Assembly (NCBI GenBank): GCA_905221605.1
Contig: CAJNDS010002073.1
Coordinates: 155,717 to 218,216, forward strand
Source of the DNA: Symbiodinium natans
Lineage: Eukaryota; Sar; Dinophyceae; Suessiales; Symbiodiniaceae
Direction of reading: 5' to 3'
DNA length: 62,500 bases
Below the pieces are notes generated by a model that was given only the letters and a program-made list of their open reading frames with translations, was not told the DNA's origin and did no database searches. This document shows, one piece after another, positions 28,672 to 38,019 of this stretch (position 1 is its first letter; each line of letters begins with the position of its first letter). Position numbers and translations under genes: made by a program.

Positions 28672-29065
28672 GCATATATATATATATATACACATACATA
28701 TATACATATGTAAATAAATAGCTAAAGGGACTTTAAATGTGTGTATATATATATACATATATACACCTGTTTATTATTTTTGTTGATTCCTTATGTATAA
28801 ACAACATACATAGATACTTTACATACATATATATATATATGTGTAAATATGTATACATGTATATATGTATATATGTACATATGTATATATGTGTATATGT
28901 CTATATGTATATATGTATATATGTACATATGTACATATGTACATATGTATATATGTATATATGTATATATGTATATATGTGTATATATATATGTGTATAT
29001 ATATATATATGTGTGTGTGTATATATGTATAAATATATGTGTGTGTCTGTGTATATGCGTATATT
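28672..29065. repeat. ATATGTAC / GTATATAT microsatellite
   Basis: Interspersed GTATATAT, GTACATAT and GTGTGTAT blocks with a short less regular stretch at 28710-28830. The 119-codon tyrosine/isoleucine frame here is an artefact. Confidence 0.96.
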
Positions 29066-29172
29066 TAGTATGCGGTCATCGACCTCTGAGCTCTGAGGCA
29101 TCCTACGGCTCGGGAAACTGACTCAAGTCTCCACCTTCTTCCTCGACCAGCTCGAGTCACAGGCGCCCCGCA

Positions 29173-29323
29173 GTTTAGGGTTCAGGGTTCAGGGTTTAGG
29201 GTTTAGGGTTTAGGGTTTATAGGGTTTATAGGGTTTATAGGGTTTATAGGGTTTATAGGGTTTATAGGGTTTATAGGGTTTATAGGGTTTATAGGGTTTT
29301 TAGGGTTCAGGGTTTAGAGTTTA
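29173..29323 (+). repeat. TTTAGGG tract becoming a TTTATAGGG array
   Basis: Five heptamers (two TTCAGGG) switch to ten perfect TTTATAGGG nonamers (29217-29300), then return to TTCAGGG/TTTAGAG. Confidence 0.97.
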
Positions 29324-29639
29324 GCAGACTGCCTAGTCTCCGCAGCCTCAGTGTGCCAATTCTTGCCAGGCTGCATACCTTTAACCCTGATAAACCCTTG
29401 AAGACCCTTGTCAACCCAATAAATCCCTTTGAAACCCAATGACCCCAGACTCTTTTCAACCCCCCCCCCCCGCCCCAAAAGATCCCAACAAAAACCTAAA
29501 CCCCTTATACTCTCACCTACCGGCGCTGAGGTTGGATCCCTCTACTTCAGCCTTGTCATGGCGCCTCGGCTGCTCAACAGAACCCCCCCCCCCCCCCCCC
29601 TCCCGGCCCCGCGCCTTTGGGGCTTGGGATTTCGGGTCT

Positions 29640-29797
29640 AGGGTTTGCTGTCATATGGCACAAGCTGTGAAGGTTGGGATGCAGACTAGCTTCGAAAGCT
29701 TCGTGAAATGCACAGAGCAGCTATGGCCCGAATGTGGCGGGCCATCTAACACTGATATCCCTGTCTCAGCCGGCAAAACCACCCCAACCTTGAGGTT
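29640..29797 (+). repeat. 150-bp dispersed repeat, copy 1
   Basis: GGGTTTGCTGTCATATGGC, AGCTGTGAAGGTTGGGATG, AGCTTCGTGAAA, TATGGCCCGA, GGCCATCTAACACTG and GGCAAAACCACCC occur in the same order at 34092-34240. An open frame at 29439-30101 spans this repeat, C-runs and the start of the next element, so I do not call it a gene. Confidence 0.8.
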
Positions 29798-30034
29798 TAG
29801 GCCTAGGGGTTTAGGCCTAAACTTAGCTCGATTGCCTACTACTGTATTAACATTGGGAGTCCCAGGGAATTGGTTTTTTGTCAGTGTTGGGAAATCGCCA
29901 TGTCAGATGCTTCAATCAGAAAACCACGTTTTTTGTTGCGAGCTTAGCTTCCTCCTCGACAGCTGCCCGGGGGCTCAGGATCGACTCGCGCCTGAACTCC
30001 TGCGGCTGAATTCAGAAGCCCTCTACCGCCTATT

Positions 30035-30163
30035 CTACTATTTTCTTAAGAACCCAAAAAGAATAAAACAAAAAAACGAATCCCTAGATTACCCTGAATA
30101 AGAAACAATGTTTTTTTTTTTTTTGGGGGGGGGGTGGGTGGGGGGTTCTTAAGCAATTAGTAG
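30035..30163. repeat. Family I palindromic element
   Basis: CTACTATTTTCTTAAGAACCC at the left and GGGGGTTCTTAAGCAATTAG, TAG at the right. Poly-T and poly-G lie in the centre. Confidence 0.75.
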
Positions 30164-30169
30164 TATACC

Positions 30170-31080
30170 CTCCGTTGCTGCTGCCCGGAGGTGATGATTT
30201 GCATGATGCTCGTGGAGCACGTGATTGCATGCTTCTGGTTCGGCCTGGGAACTGCATCTGTGGAACACGAGACATGGCTCCTTAGGGATACTTGGAATAT
30301 TTTTTGCATTTTCGGCTACTTAAATTCCGAAGAAACAGCGAGAATTGTAATTATACGTTTTGGGTACTTGAATTCCTAAGAAACAGCTAGAATTGTATTT
30401 TTTGTTAGGGTTCCAAGTTCGCTATAGGCTCACCAGTAACGACATCGACAAGACGTCCTTCATGAGCCAGCTTCTCGGCGGCGCTTCCCTAGGTTTTGAA
30501 GTTTTGTACTTTAATATGGTTTGGGTGTTAGGGTTTCGGGTTTAGGGGGTAGGGTTTAGGGGGTTTAGGGTTCAAGGCTTGAATACCTTTTTTGGGTTCT
30601 GGGTTCCTAGTATAGCTATTTATCCCCAAAAAGTATATACTTTTGTTCCAGGGTTTACTTCGAAGTAGGGTTCCGGGGGCTTTGCGAGGTGAAAGGGCTG
30701 CGGGGCTGCAAGGTTCGACTTTCTGTGCCTGTGTTCTTTGAGAGTTGCTGTCTTGACTTCTTGTGTTTTTGTTGCGGAGCGCGCAAGGGGGGGTGGGGGG
30801 GGGGGTGCAGAGCTGCATAGACTGCATTGATCAGATGATACTTCTGAATTCATCCTGCTTGAAATTGCCTCGTAGCAGAAGCAGTAGGATTTCACGAACT
30901 CGGCCTTCAATGCCCGAAGTGGAGGCGTGCCTCTATTGATAGAGTAAACACATAATCATATTGCTACTACTAGAATATTGGAAGATATGAACACAGAATG
31001 CAAACAGAATAGTATGATAACGTACTATGTTATGAACGAACTTATATGTTGGGTTGGCGCTGGACCTTTCTAAAGGCACA
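30170..31080. other. Mixed DNA, no gene recognised
   Basis: A near-duplicate of TACTT(A/G)AATTCC and AACAGC(G/T)AGAATTGTA at 30315-30350 and 30364-30395; a degenerate TTTAGGG patch at 30525-30574; a G-run at 30787-30806. Frames overlap on both strands. Confidence 0.45.
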
Positions 31081-31225
31081 CCCTACAACCCGTTCTGCTC
31101 AAGAGCTGCTCTCAGCAAGAGGCTTGAAGGTAAACTGCAGGCTGAACCATGCAACGACAAACCTCGGCATGTATTAGGCGGCTGCAACAGACAAAAATGT
31201 TGATGTTCCGCCGGATTGTGGCTTT

Positions 31226-31342
31226 GGTGCGCTGCTGCTGCTGCTGCTGATGCTGCTGCTGCTGATGCTGCTGCTGATGCTCCTGCCGAGGATGAAGACG
31301 ATAGAGCTGATGATAGTTGCTGCTGCTGTTGATGCCGACGGC

Positions 31343-31373
<31 letters not shown>

Positions 31374-31510
31374 GTGATGGTGATGAAGGTGATGATGATG
31401 ATGATGAAGATCAGAATGATGGTGGTTGTAACGGTGGTGATGATGTTGATGATGATGACTATGATGGTGAATATGATGATGATAATGGAGATGATTACTA
31501 TGATGGCGAT
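31226..31510 (+). repeat. CTG and GAT trinucleotide block
   Basis: CTG/GCTGAT repeats (31226-31285) followed by GATGATGAT with GGT and GAA interruptions (31340-31510). One strand reads poly-Leu then poly-Asp, the other poly-His/Ser/Ala. It may derive from a coding low-complexity exon, but no flanking coding sequence is visible. Confidence 0.9.
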
Positions 31511-31535
31511 GTGACGAGCTTGCCTTTTGCACCCG

Positions 31536-31606
31536 AACCTTTGTCATAGTGGGGTAACATTTTACATTTTTAAGGGTACTTAAACTCAACAAGGAGCAGA
31601 ACTAGT
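31536..31606 (+). repeat. Family F element, right end worn
   Basis: CCTTTGTCATAGTGGGGTAA, CATTTTTAAGGGTACTTAAA and CTCAACAAGGAG match family F. The terminal ATCCCAACCATGAAC is absent. Confidence 0.7.
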
Positions 31607-31699
31607 AACCCCTGCAGGTATACCTTCAGTTTACGCTGGGCCTTGGCCCAGCTTGGAATCGGCAATACAGAGATCGAGGCAAGGCTTCGCAAGCGCAGA

Positions 31700-32375
31700 A
31701 GAATGCCCAGGATCATCCAAAAACCTTAAAACCCTTGGGGTTCAGGGTTGAGGGCTTAGGATGTAGGAAGTCCGGGCCAACAAAGGATAGAGCTCAGAAC
31801 GGCTTCACTTCGCTAAGCCCCCCCCCCAAACCCCCCAGACCACATACAGTAAACTCCCAAAAGTTGAAGCATCTCCTACCCCAAAAGGGTTATTAAAGGG
31901 AATCCCAGCACGAATCGTCCTTAAAACATGTTCCAACTTTATCAACTTTATGGAGTTTGGTGAATCCCCGAGCCTAAGAACCTCAAAATCCCCAAGCCCT
32001 TGTAGCTACTGTGGTCCTACAGAAGTACTAGAACCCATTGGAATTGAAGGATCTACTGATAAGAGGACATCCTAAACCCTAAGCCCTAAACTAAACCCTA
32101 AACCCTCAGTGCCTTTTCGTCAGGTTCAACAACCTTACAGTAGACCATGAGCACCGCACTAGACCCTAAACCCTATAAACCGTATCCCGAAAAATCTTTA
32201 GGGTTTGGGGTTTGGGGTTTGGGGTTTGGGGTTTAGGGCTTCACGTTAGGGATCCCAAGATTCCCAAAAACATCTCGCAGGCCGTCACCGAGCAGGAGGG
32301 CTACTACTCAGTTTTTGTGGCGCGTCTCGGCCGGCTTGCGCACCCTGAACGCTCAACCCCGAAACCCCAACGCCC
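31700..32375. other. Unique DNA with two short tracts
   Basis: CCCTAAA fragments at 32069-32106 and TTTGGGG repeats at 32197-32238. No gene recognised. Confidence 0.45.
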
Positions 32376-32523
32376 ATACTTGGCGGTTCATGGTACATAA
32401 TAAGAAAATTTATGTGTACTTATGACCCACTTATAAGCCCTTTAAGTGCCCCAATATGGTTCTAAGTGGGTTATATAAGGACAGTTATTAGTGGGCTTAA
32501 AAGTGCCATGAACCTCCAAGTAG
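32376..32523. repeat. Family C palindromic element
   Basis: TACTTGGCGGTTCATGGTAC at the left, CATGAACCTCCAAGTAG at the right, with inner GACCCACTTATAAGCC and GGTTCTAAGTGGGTTATATA. Confidence 0.8.
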
Positions 32524-32805
32524 ACGAACAGTACCGCAAAGAATCCCCGTGCGACGATACAACACAGCGAATTGGGATTCAGAGCGCACACACCCTCCCC
32601 AATTTCCGGACTTCTCAAGCCCAAACATCATGAAAGCCTCAGGTTTGTGTCGATTATCACCTTCTCCACTGTCATCAGTTCGATGACCTCTCTGGCCGCA
32701 GCCCCATATGGGCTTCGGGTCCGTTAAGGGTGAGAGGGGGGCTTAGCTTAGAGCAGAACTAAGGACAACACAGCGACTCAAACACGACTTAGAACCCTAA
32801 CCCTA

Positions 32806-32850
32806 AGGGTCCATGTACCTCATCATCATGTACTGGAACACCACTGGGAG
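32806..32850 (+). repeat. Family A left half
   Basis: CCCTAAGGGTCCATGTACCT followed by CATCATCATGTACTGG; the right arm is missing. Confidence 0.5.
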
Positions 32851-32873
32851 TAGGAAGCCTGCAAGGCAGTATA

Positions 32874-32988
32874 AAGGGACTAAAGGAGGGAGTCTTATCA
32901 GTGACCTTGGGGGGGGTTTTTCGGGGTTGTTTATTGAGGGGCTACTTAGGCATATAGGGACTAGACAAGGTTCTTTTTAGAGGTTATT
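32874..32988. repeat. Family M element
   Basis: AAGGGACTAAAGGAGGGAGT, CTTATCAGTGACCTTGGGG and GGGGCTACTTAGGCATATAG resemble 6117-6306 and 4700-4752. Confidence 0.5.
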
Positions 32989-32989
32989 T

Positions 32990-33085
32990 TAGGGTTTAGG
33001 GTTTTTGGTTTAGGGTTTAGGGTTTAGGGATGAGGGTTTCAGGGTTTAGGGTTCAGGTTTTGGGTTCAGGGCTCAGGGTTTGGGA
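32990..33085 (+). repeat. Degenerate TTTAGGG tract
   Basis: TTTAGGG, TTTTTGG, GATGAGGG and TTCAGG units. Confidence 0.85.
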
Positions 33086-33616
33086 TGTCAACGCCAACCC
33101 GAAACCTCAAGCCACGTACCAAATGCGACTTCGGACATCGTACATCATCTGTATCCTCTACTATATACCCATATAGCCCCAAAACGGCTCCGACAGGAAG
33201 CCTGCTAACGTCCCTTGTGAGGGTCACCCCTTTTCGTCCTGTAAGGGTTTTAAGTACTCGGGCTCGGATGTTGAACCCTAAACCCTAACCTTACACCCTA
33301 TAAATCCTAAACCCCTAAACCCCTAATCCCCTAAGGGGAAACCGAACACAGAACAACGGGTCCCAGTCTCTAAGATGTTAGTGATTGTTAGTGTGTGCAA
33401 CCTGGCGCAAGACTTTACGGTTAGGAACCCAAATTCACCTCTGAATCTTCAACTATAAAAACTCCGAAGCAGATCTTAAACTCCAAACCCTAAACCTGAC
33501 ACTCTCTCTAAACCCGCAACCTTCACCTCTCAAGCGGAGTGGAACCTGAGCCTCAAGAACGTACTGCTAAGGGGTATATAAGGAGGGACTCCTAGAAGGG
33601 ACCCTGAATTCATTCC

Positions 33617-33672
33617 CCAAACCCCAAACCCTAAAAACTAAACCCTAAACCATAAACCCTAAACCCCAAACC
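33617..33672 (-). repeat. Degenerate CCCTAAA tract
   Basis: CCCCAAA, CCCTAAAAA and CATAAA variants. Confidence 0.85.
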
Positions 33673-33746
33673 ACCGCACGCAGGTCGAAGCACTACACGC
33701 CAGCAAGAAGGAGGAAACACGACAGTCTCCCGGCAGCTTCGCACCC

Positions 33747-34046
33747 CTCAAGTCTGAGGGTTCCTAAGGGAATGGGGTTTCATTGGGGGGGGGGGGGGGG
33801 GGGGGGGGGCAGGGTTTAGGGTTGAGGGTTTAGGGTTTAGGGTTTAGGGTTTAGGGTTTAGGGTTTAGGGTTTAGGGTTTAGGGTTTAGGGTTTAGGGTT
33901 TAGGTTTAGGGTTTAGGTTTTAGGGTTCCTCAAGTATGAGGGTTCTTAAGGGAAGGGGGTTTCATGGGGGGGTAATTTATTTAGGGTTTTAGACTTCGGG
34001 GTCTCAAGTATGAGGGTTCTTAAGGGAATGGGGTTTCATGGGGGGC
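33747..34046 (+). repeat. Triplicated 43-bp unit around a telomeric tract
   Basis: CTCAAGT(A/C)TGAGGGTTC then TAAGGGAATGGGGTTTCAT plus a G-run occurs at 33747, 33929 and 34003. Between the first two lies a 17-unit TTTAGGG tract (33811-33928) after an 18+ G-run. Confidence 0.88.
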
Positions 34047-34091
34047 GGGGGGGCGGGAAACAAGGATTTAGGGTTTAGACTTTGGGGTTTA

Positions 34092-34240
34092 GGGTTTGCT
34101 GTGAAATGGCGCAGAAGCTGTGAAGGTTGGGATGTAGACTCGCTTCGACAGCTTCGTGAAAGAAGCAGCCATGGCCCGATAGTGGAGGCCATCTAACACT
34201 GTTGGCCCACCCCACGCCGTCTCAGGCGGCAAAACCACCC
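34092..34240 (+). repeat. 150-bp dispersed repeat, copy 2
   Basis: Second copy of the repeat at 29640-29797, about 80% similar by eye, with small indels. Both copies start at a GGGTTTGCTGT that continues a TTTAGGG tract. Confidence 0.8.
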
Positions 34241-34534
34241 AAACCTACCTAAACTCACCCACTTCTAAAGTCTTCTTCCATTCTAGCACAGCAGGTCCCA
34301 GGGGGGGGGGTGGGGTCCTAGGCGCGGAGGGGTCCAAAAATGGGTTTTTTGAGGAACTGCTTGGAGCGTTCAGGAATCTACCCTAAGGTCATTCAAATTG
34401 AAATGGGCCCCTACATATGGGTATTTCCTGAAGCGGAGGAGGTACCCCGTATACACCCCTAAAATACGATAATCCTTCTTCTAGACTGGACACAACAGCG
34501 TGCCCCAATGTTCGAAAACACCCATATTCCGCTG

Positions 34535-34775
34535 AATTCGCCCTAAACCCCAAATCCTAAACCCTAAACCCTAAGACCTAAATCCCCTGCGACAGGTTCG
34601 GGTTGCTGAAGAGGTTCTTCCGCCAGAATCGCATCCCGACCGAGCTCAGCGAACGCGTGACCCGATCTCTGCGCTATGCCTACCATGAGAGCCTTGCCCG
34701 GGGGGTTTCATTTTGGGGGTTTAGGGTTTTGGGTTTTGGGTGTAGGGTTTAGAGTTTCGGGTTTGGGGTTTAGCG
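34535..34775. repeat. Two small tracts around unique DNA
   Basis: CCCTAAA units at 34541-34578; GGGTTTAGGGTTTTGGG units at 34717-34772. Confidence 0.8.
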
Positions 34776-35072
34776 TCCTGCGCTGGCATCAATATTGGGG
34801 GTTACCCAAACTTAGCATACCGATTTTGCGGCGTGGTGGTAGATGCCGGGTAGCATTCGGGAAGGGACTTCGGGAGGTTTGCGGTGTGGAGATAGGAAGG
34901 TTACCCGAAACCCGAAACCCTAATCCCTAAAGTAGGGAGAGAGCGTCGGGCTTGGCCTGGATCCTGGGATGCTTGCTGCATGAAGCAAGGGCCGTTTCGC
35001 ATGACTGATGACACCACGAGGACGGTCTTTGGCGCATCGAGGCTCAGGGTTTAGGGCTTAGGGTTTAGGATT

Positions 35073-35176
35073 TTGGGATGTTCCCCCTTATACCAACAGT
35101 CCTTAATACGGATTCTAGTACCCCCCCCCCCTTATAATCCATATGAAGGACTGTTTGCATAAGGGGGAACATCCCG
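35073..35176. repeat. Family B element, uninterrupted reference copy
   Basis: TTGGGATGTTCCCCCTTATA, CCAACAGTCC at the left and GGACTGTTTGCATAAGGGGG, AACATCCC at the right form long arms. The centre is TTAATACGGATTCTAGTACC plus a C-run. No tract inside. Confidence 0.9.
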
Positions 35177-35198
35177 ACAAGTATTGCTGACTCACCGA

Positions 35199-35272
35199 CC
35201 CTAAACCCTAAACCCTAAACCCTAAACCCTAAACCCTAAACCCTAAACCCTAAACCCTAAACCCTAAACCCT
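35199..35272 (-). repeat. Telomeric tract, 10 perfect CCCTAAA
   Basis: Flanked by CTCACCGA and TTGCAAATCC. Confidence 0.97.
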
Positions 35273-35353
35273 TGCAAATCCCAAATCCCAAACCCATGCC
35301 AGGCTCCAGGCCACTCATCGACAGTTTTCTACAGAACCGTATGGTGACTTCAA

Positions 35354-35483
35354 GGGATGTTCCCCCTGATACTAGCATTCCTAGGGTTTAGGGTTTGGGG
35401 TTTAGGGTTTAGGGTTTAGGGTTTAGCCCCCCCCCCCTTTTATAGTCCCCATTTAAGGCTGTTAGTATAGGGGAACATTCCCA
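35354..35483. repeat. Family B element carrying a telomeric tract
   Basis: GGGATGTTCCCCCTGATACT at the left and GTTAGTATAGGGGAACATTC at the right. After AGCATTCC the centre is replaced by six TTTAGGG units (35382-35426), then resumes at the C-run and TATAGTCCCC. Confidence 0.88.
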
Positions 35484-35555
35484 AGTGAGCCCAACTGATT
35501 CCTCTAAATTATGGTCCTTTTGGGGTTCCTTAGGGTTTGGCAGCCCCTCTGATGT

Positions 35556-35760
35556 AAACCCTAAACCCTACACCCTAAACCCTAAACCCTAAACCCTAAA
35601 CCCCATGAGCCAAGGAAGACATCGCACTCCCAGGAACATCCCGCCATCCTCGCCCTTCTGTCGAGCCTTGGGCCAGAGGTTGGCTTCTCCGGTCTAGGAT
35701 GAGGTTTGGGGTAGGGTTTAGGGTTGAGGGTTGAGGGTTTAGGGTTTAGGGTTTAGGGTG
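35556..35760. repeat. Opposed telomeric tracts
   Basis: 35556-35603 is CCCTAAA with one CCCTACA. 35703-35760 is TTTAGGG/TTGAGGG. About 100 unique bases between. Confidence 0.9.
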
Positions 35761-35901
35761 TACTCGGGGTTTTGGATTCATTGGCGTGCACACAAGACAT
35801 GTTAATTAGTTGTGAAGGGAGAAGTGCGGGTGTCGACCATTAGCACATCTTCCGGTTCAGCGGCGGTCCCGTCTCGAACTCCTGATGTTGAAAGTTCCGA
35901 A

Positions 35902-35998
35902 GCCCTAAACCCTAAACCCTAAACCCTAAACCCTAAACCCTAAACCCTAAACCCTAAACCCTAAACCCTAAACCCTAAACCCTAAACCCTAAACCCTT
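35902..35998 (-). repeat. Telomeric tract, about 14 perfect CCCTAAA
   Basis: Between GTTCCGAAG and TTCAGGATGC. Confidence 0.97.
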
Positions 35999-36042
35999 CA
36001 GGATGCAGAATTGAGATGTACCTTCTTCAGATCGGTTGCCCT

Positions 36043-36211
36043 CTGAAGGTCCATGTGCCCATTTGGGAAATGAGTGGGCCTTAAAAGCTACTCTATGGGA
36101 AACCCCTTGAAGGCCCAAGTATATACTATGAAGGTGCATGGACCCTTTAGGGCTAGGGTTGAAGGCCCAAGTATATACTATGAAGGTGCACGGACCCTTT
36201 AGGGCTAGGGT
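36043..36211. repeat. Family A element with duplicated right arm
   Basis: AAGGTCCATGTGCCC at the left, GGTGCATGGACCCTTTAGGG at the right. The right arm is repeated once (GGCCCAAGTATATACTATGA at about 36112 and 36163). Confidence 0.85.
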
Positions 36212-36337
36212 AAGATTTAGGTGGAGGGCGACTGCACGCTCGCTCGGGCGCTCCGGTAGATATAGAGACTGCCGCAACAGGCAGCTCGTCTCGACGTAGA
36301 GCCTGCACAAAGATTAAAGCCTGCAGGTCCCTAGTTA

Positions 36338-36478
36338 GGGTTTATTAGGGTTTAGGGTTTAGGGTTTAGGGTCCATGTACCTAGATAGCATATACTTGAG
36401 CCTTACAGGGGTTCCCATACAGTAGCTTTAAGGGCCCAAGTATTGCCTCAAAAGGTACATGGACCCTCAGGGGCTGTA
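36338..36478. repeat. Telomeric tract running into a family A element
   Basis: Four or five TTTAGGG units pass without a break into the family A left end: GGGTTTAGGGTCCATGTACC. The element continues to GGTACATGGACCCTCAGGGG. The first bases of A are replaced by the last heptamer, in register at GGG. Confidence 0.88.
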
Positions 36479-36552
36479 GCTCAAGGACAGATAGCCGTAG
36501 ATTCTGTAGCCCTGAACCGCGAGATTTTCCCCTCTCAGCGATACATGCACCT

Positions 36553-36650
36553 ACCCAAAGGGTCCATGTGCCCATACAGTAAATACTTCCTGCACAGTAG
36601 CTTTATGAGGCCCAAGTGTATACCATGTGGGTACATGTGGACCTTTAGGG
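36553..36650. repeat. Family A element
   Basis: AAAGGGTCCATGTGCCCATA at the left and GGGTACATGTGGACCTTTAG at the right. It is 75 bases right of the previous copy. Confidence 0.85.
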
Positions 36651-36727
36651 CAAAAACCTCGCGGCGATAGCCAGTCCTGCTATTTACGGACGCTGAAACT
36701 ACTGCCAGGTCTACACCTCGGCTTCCA

Positions 36728-36837
36728 ACTAAACCCCCTCAACCCTAAACCCCTAAACCCTAAACCCCAAACCCCAAACCCCAAACCCTAAACCCTAAAC
36801 CCCAAACCCCAAACCCCAAACCCTAAACCCTAAACCT
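36728..36837 (-). repeat. CCCTAAA/CCCCAAA tract
   Basis: Alternating blocks of CCCCAAA and CCCTAAA, about 15 units. Confidence 0.93.
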
Positions 36838-36952
36838 ACTGTTTCCGGGGCTCTTTCATGCGAAAGGAAGCCGATGCTCGCGGATTTGGACTTTGCCCGC
36901 TTCCAGCACTGCCTGCTGACCATTCCCCTGTTCAGGCCTCCCGACTTTATGG

Positions 36953-37260
36953 TTTTTGGTTTAGGGTTTAGGGTTTAGGGTTTAGGGCTAGTTTGAGCTT
37001 CGAGCTGCTAAGACCCAGATTAGGGGCCTTACTTATTCCCCGAGTTTTTCGGGTTTAGGTCCCGTGCAGCCTATTTCCTTCCTAGGTTACTTTTGGGTTT
37101 AGTTCTTGGGGTTTAGGGTTCAGGGTTTAGGGTTTCGGGTTTAAGGTTTAGGGTTTAGGGTTTGGGGCTTAGGGCTTAGGGCTTTAGGGCTTGTGTCTAG
37201 GGCCTACTGAGGGCTTCAAGGCTTGTGTGTAGGGCCTACTTCGGGCTTCCGGGCTTCAGG
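36953..37260 (+). repeat. TTTAGGG tracts and a 39-bp duplication
   Basis: 36953-36987 and 37107-37190 are TTTAGGG tracts. GGCTTGTGT(C/G)TAGGGCCTACT then occurs twice, 39 bases apart (about 37187 and 37222). Confidence 0.85.
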
Positions 37261-37392
37261 CTTCCCGCGTAACTTCAAAGACAGCCGGCATACCCCTCAC
37301 GAAGCTTCAGGGATTCAGGGGGGTCCTGGCGGGGCTTGGGGTTTAGGTATATGGGTCGTTCCCACAATAGGGACCCAGAACAGGGGTAGTTG

Positions 37393-37472
37393 GCCCCTTT
37401 TATACCCCAAATCGAAGAGAGAATCCCCTGAAAGGAACCCAACAGGGTACCCCCTAGTTTCGGAAACCCCCA
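37393..37472. repeat. Family G element, diverged
   Basis: GGCCCCTTTTATACCCCAAA, GAATCCCCTGAAAGGAACCC and TTTCGGAAACCCCC follow the right-hand blocks of family G. The left arm is unclear. Confidence 0.5.
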
Positions 37473-37493
37473 TAATGTTCGCGGTGCACATCT

Positions 37494-37754
37494 CAGGCAG
37501 TTTTCCCAGAGCACAACCCTAAACCCTAAACCCCTAAACCCGTAAACCCCTAAACCCGTAAACCCCTAACCCCTAAACCCCTAAACCCCTAAACCCCTAA
37601 ACCCCTAAACCCCTAAACCCCTAAACCCCTAAACCCCTAAACCCCTAAACCCCTAAACCCCTAAACCCCTAAACCCTCAACCCTAAGCCCTAAACCCTAA
37701 GCCCTAAACCCTAAACCCTAAACCCTAAACCCCAGGCAGTTTACCCAGAGCACA
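37494..37754 (-). repeat. Telomeric tract flanked by 22-bp direct repeats
   Basis: A 217-bp tract (37516-37732), mostly CCCCTAAA octamers with heptamers at both ends, lies between 37494-37515 and 37733-37754. These are the same 22-mer (starts CAGGCAGTTT, ends CCCAGAGCACA) with one mismatch. The arrangement resembles an insertion with target-site duplication. Confidence 0.95.
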
Positions 37755-37827
37755 GACATGAACCTCTTTGCCGGTCAACTTCTGCGGAAAGTCGCGAGCA
37801 GCGCAGTGACGAGCCCCGGGCTGCACG

Positions 37828-37910
37828 GTTTAGGGTTTAGGGTTTAGGGTTTAGGGTTTAGGGTTTAGGGTTTAGGGTGTACAGGGTGTACAGGGTGTGC
37901 AGGGTGCACT
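37828..37910 (+). repeat. TTTAGGG tract followed by GTGTACAGGG units
   Basis: Seven heptamers, then three decamers of the GTGTACAGGG type. Confidence 0.93.
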
Positions 37911-37916
37911 TAACCT

Positions 37917-38013
37917 GAGGATCCATGTACCTTTTTGGGGATACTTGGGCGCTGAAGCTGCTGTATGGGAACCCCTTTTTAAGGCCCAAGTATATACTAT
38001 ATAGGTACATGGA
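37917..38013. repeat. Family A element
   Basis: AGGATCCATGTACC at the left and ATATAGGTACATGGA at the right, inner GCTGTATGGGAACCCC. Confidence 0.85.
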
Positions 38014-38019
38014 AAAGTC

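Noticed and set aside
29439-30101. 220-codon open frame on the plus strand, the longest in the window
   Set aside because: It starts in a C-run, passes through a dispersed repeat that recurs at 34.1 kb and ends in a family I element. Composition changes along its length and no domain is recognisable.
13410-31592. Shared peptide SLSTLK(H/N)VKCYPTMTK at 13.6 and 31.5 kb as a conserved protein
   Set aside because: It is the minus-strand translation of the family F element, which explains the similarity.
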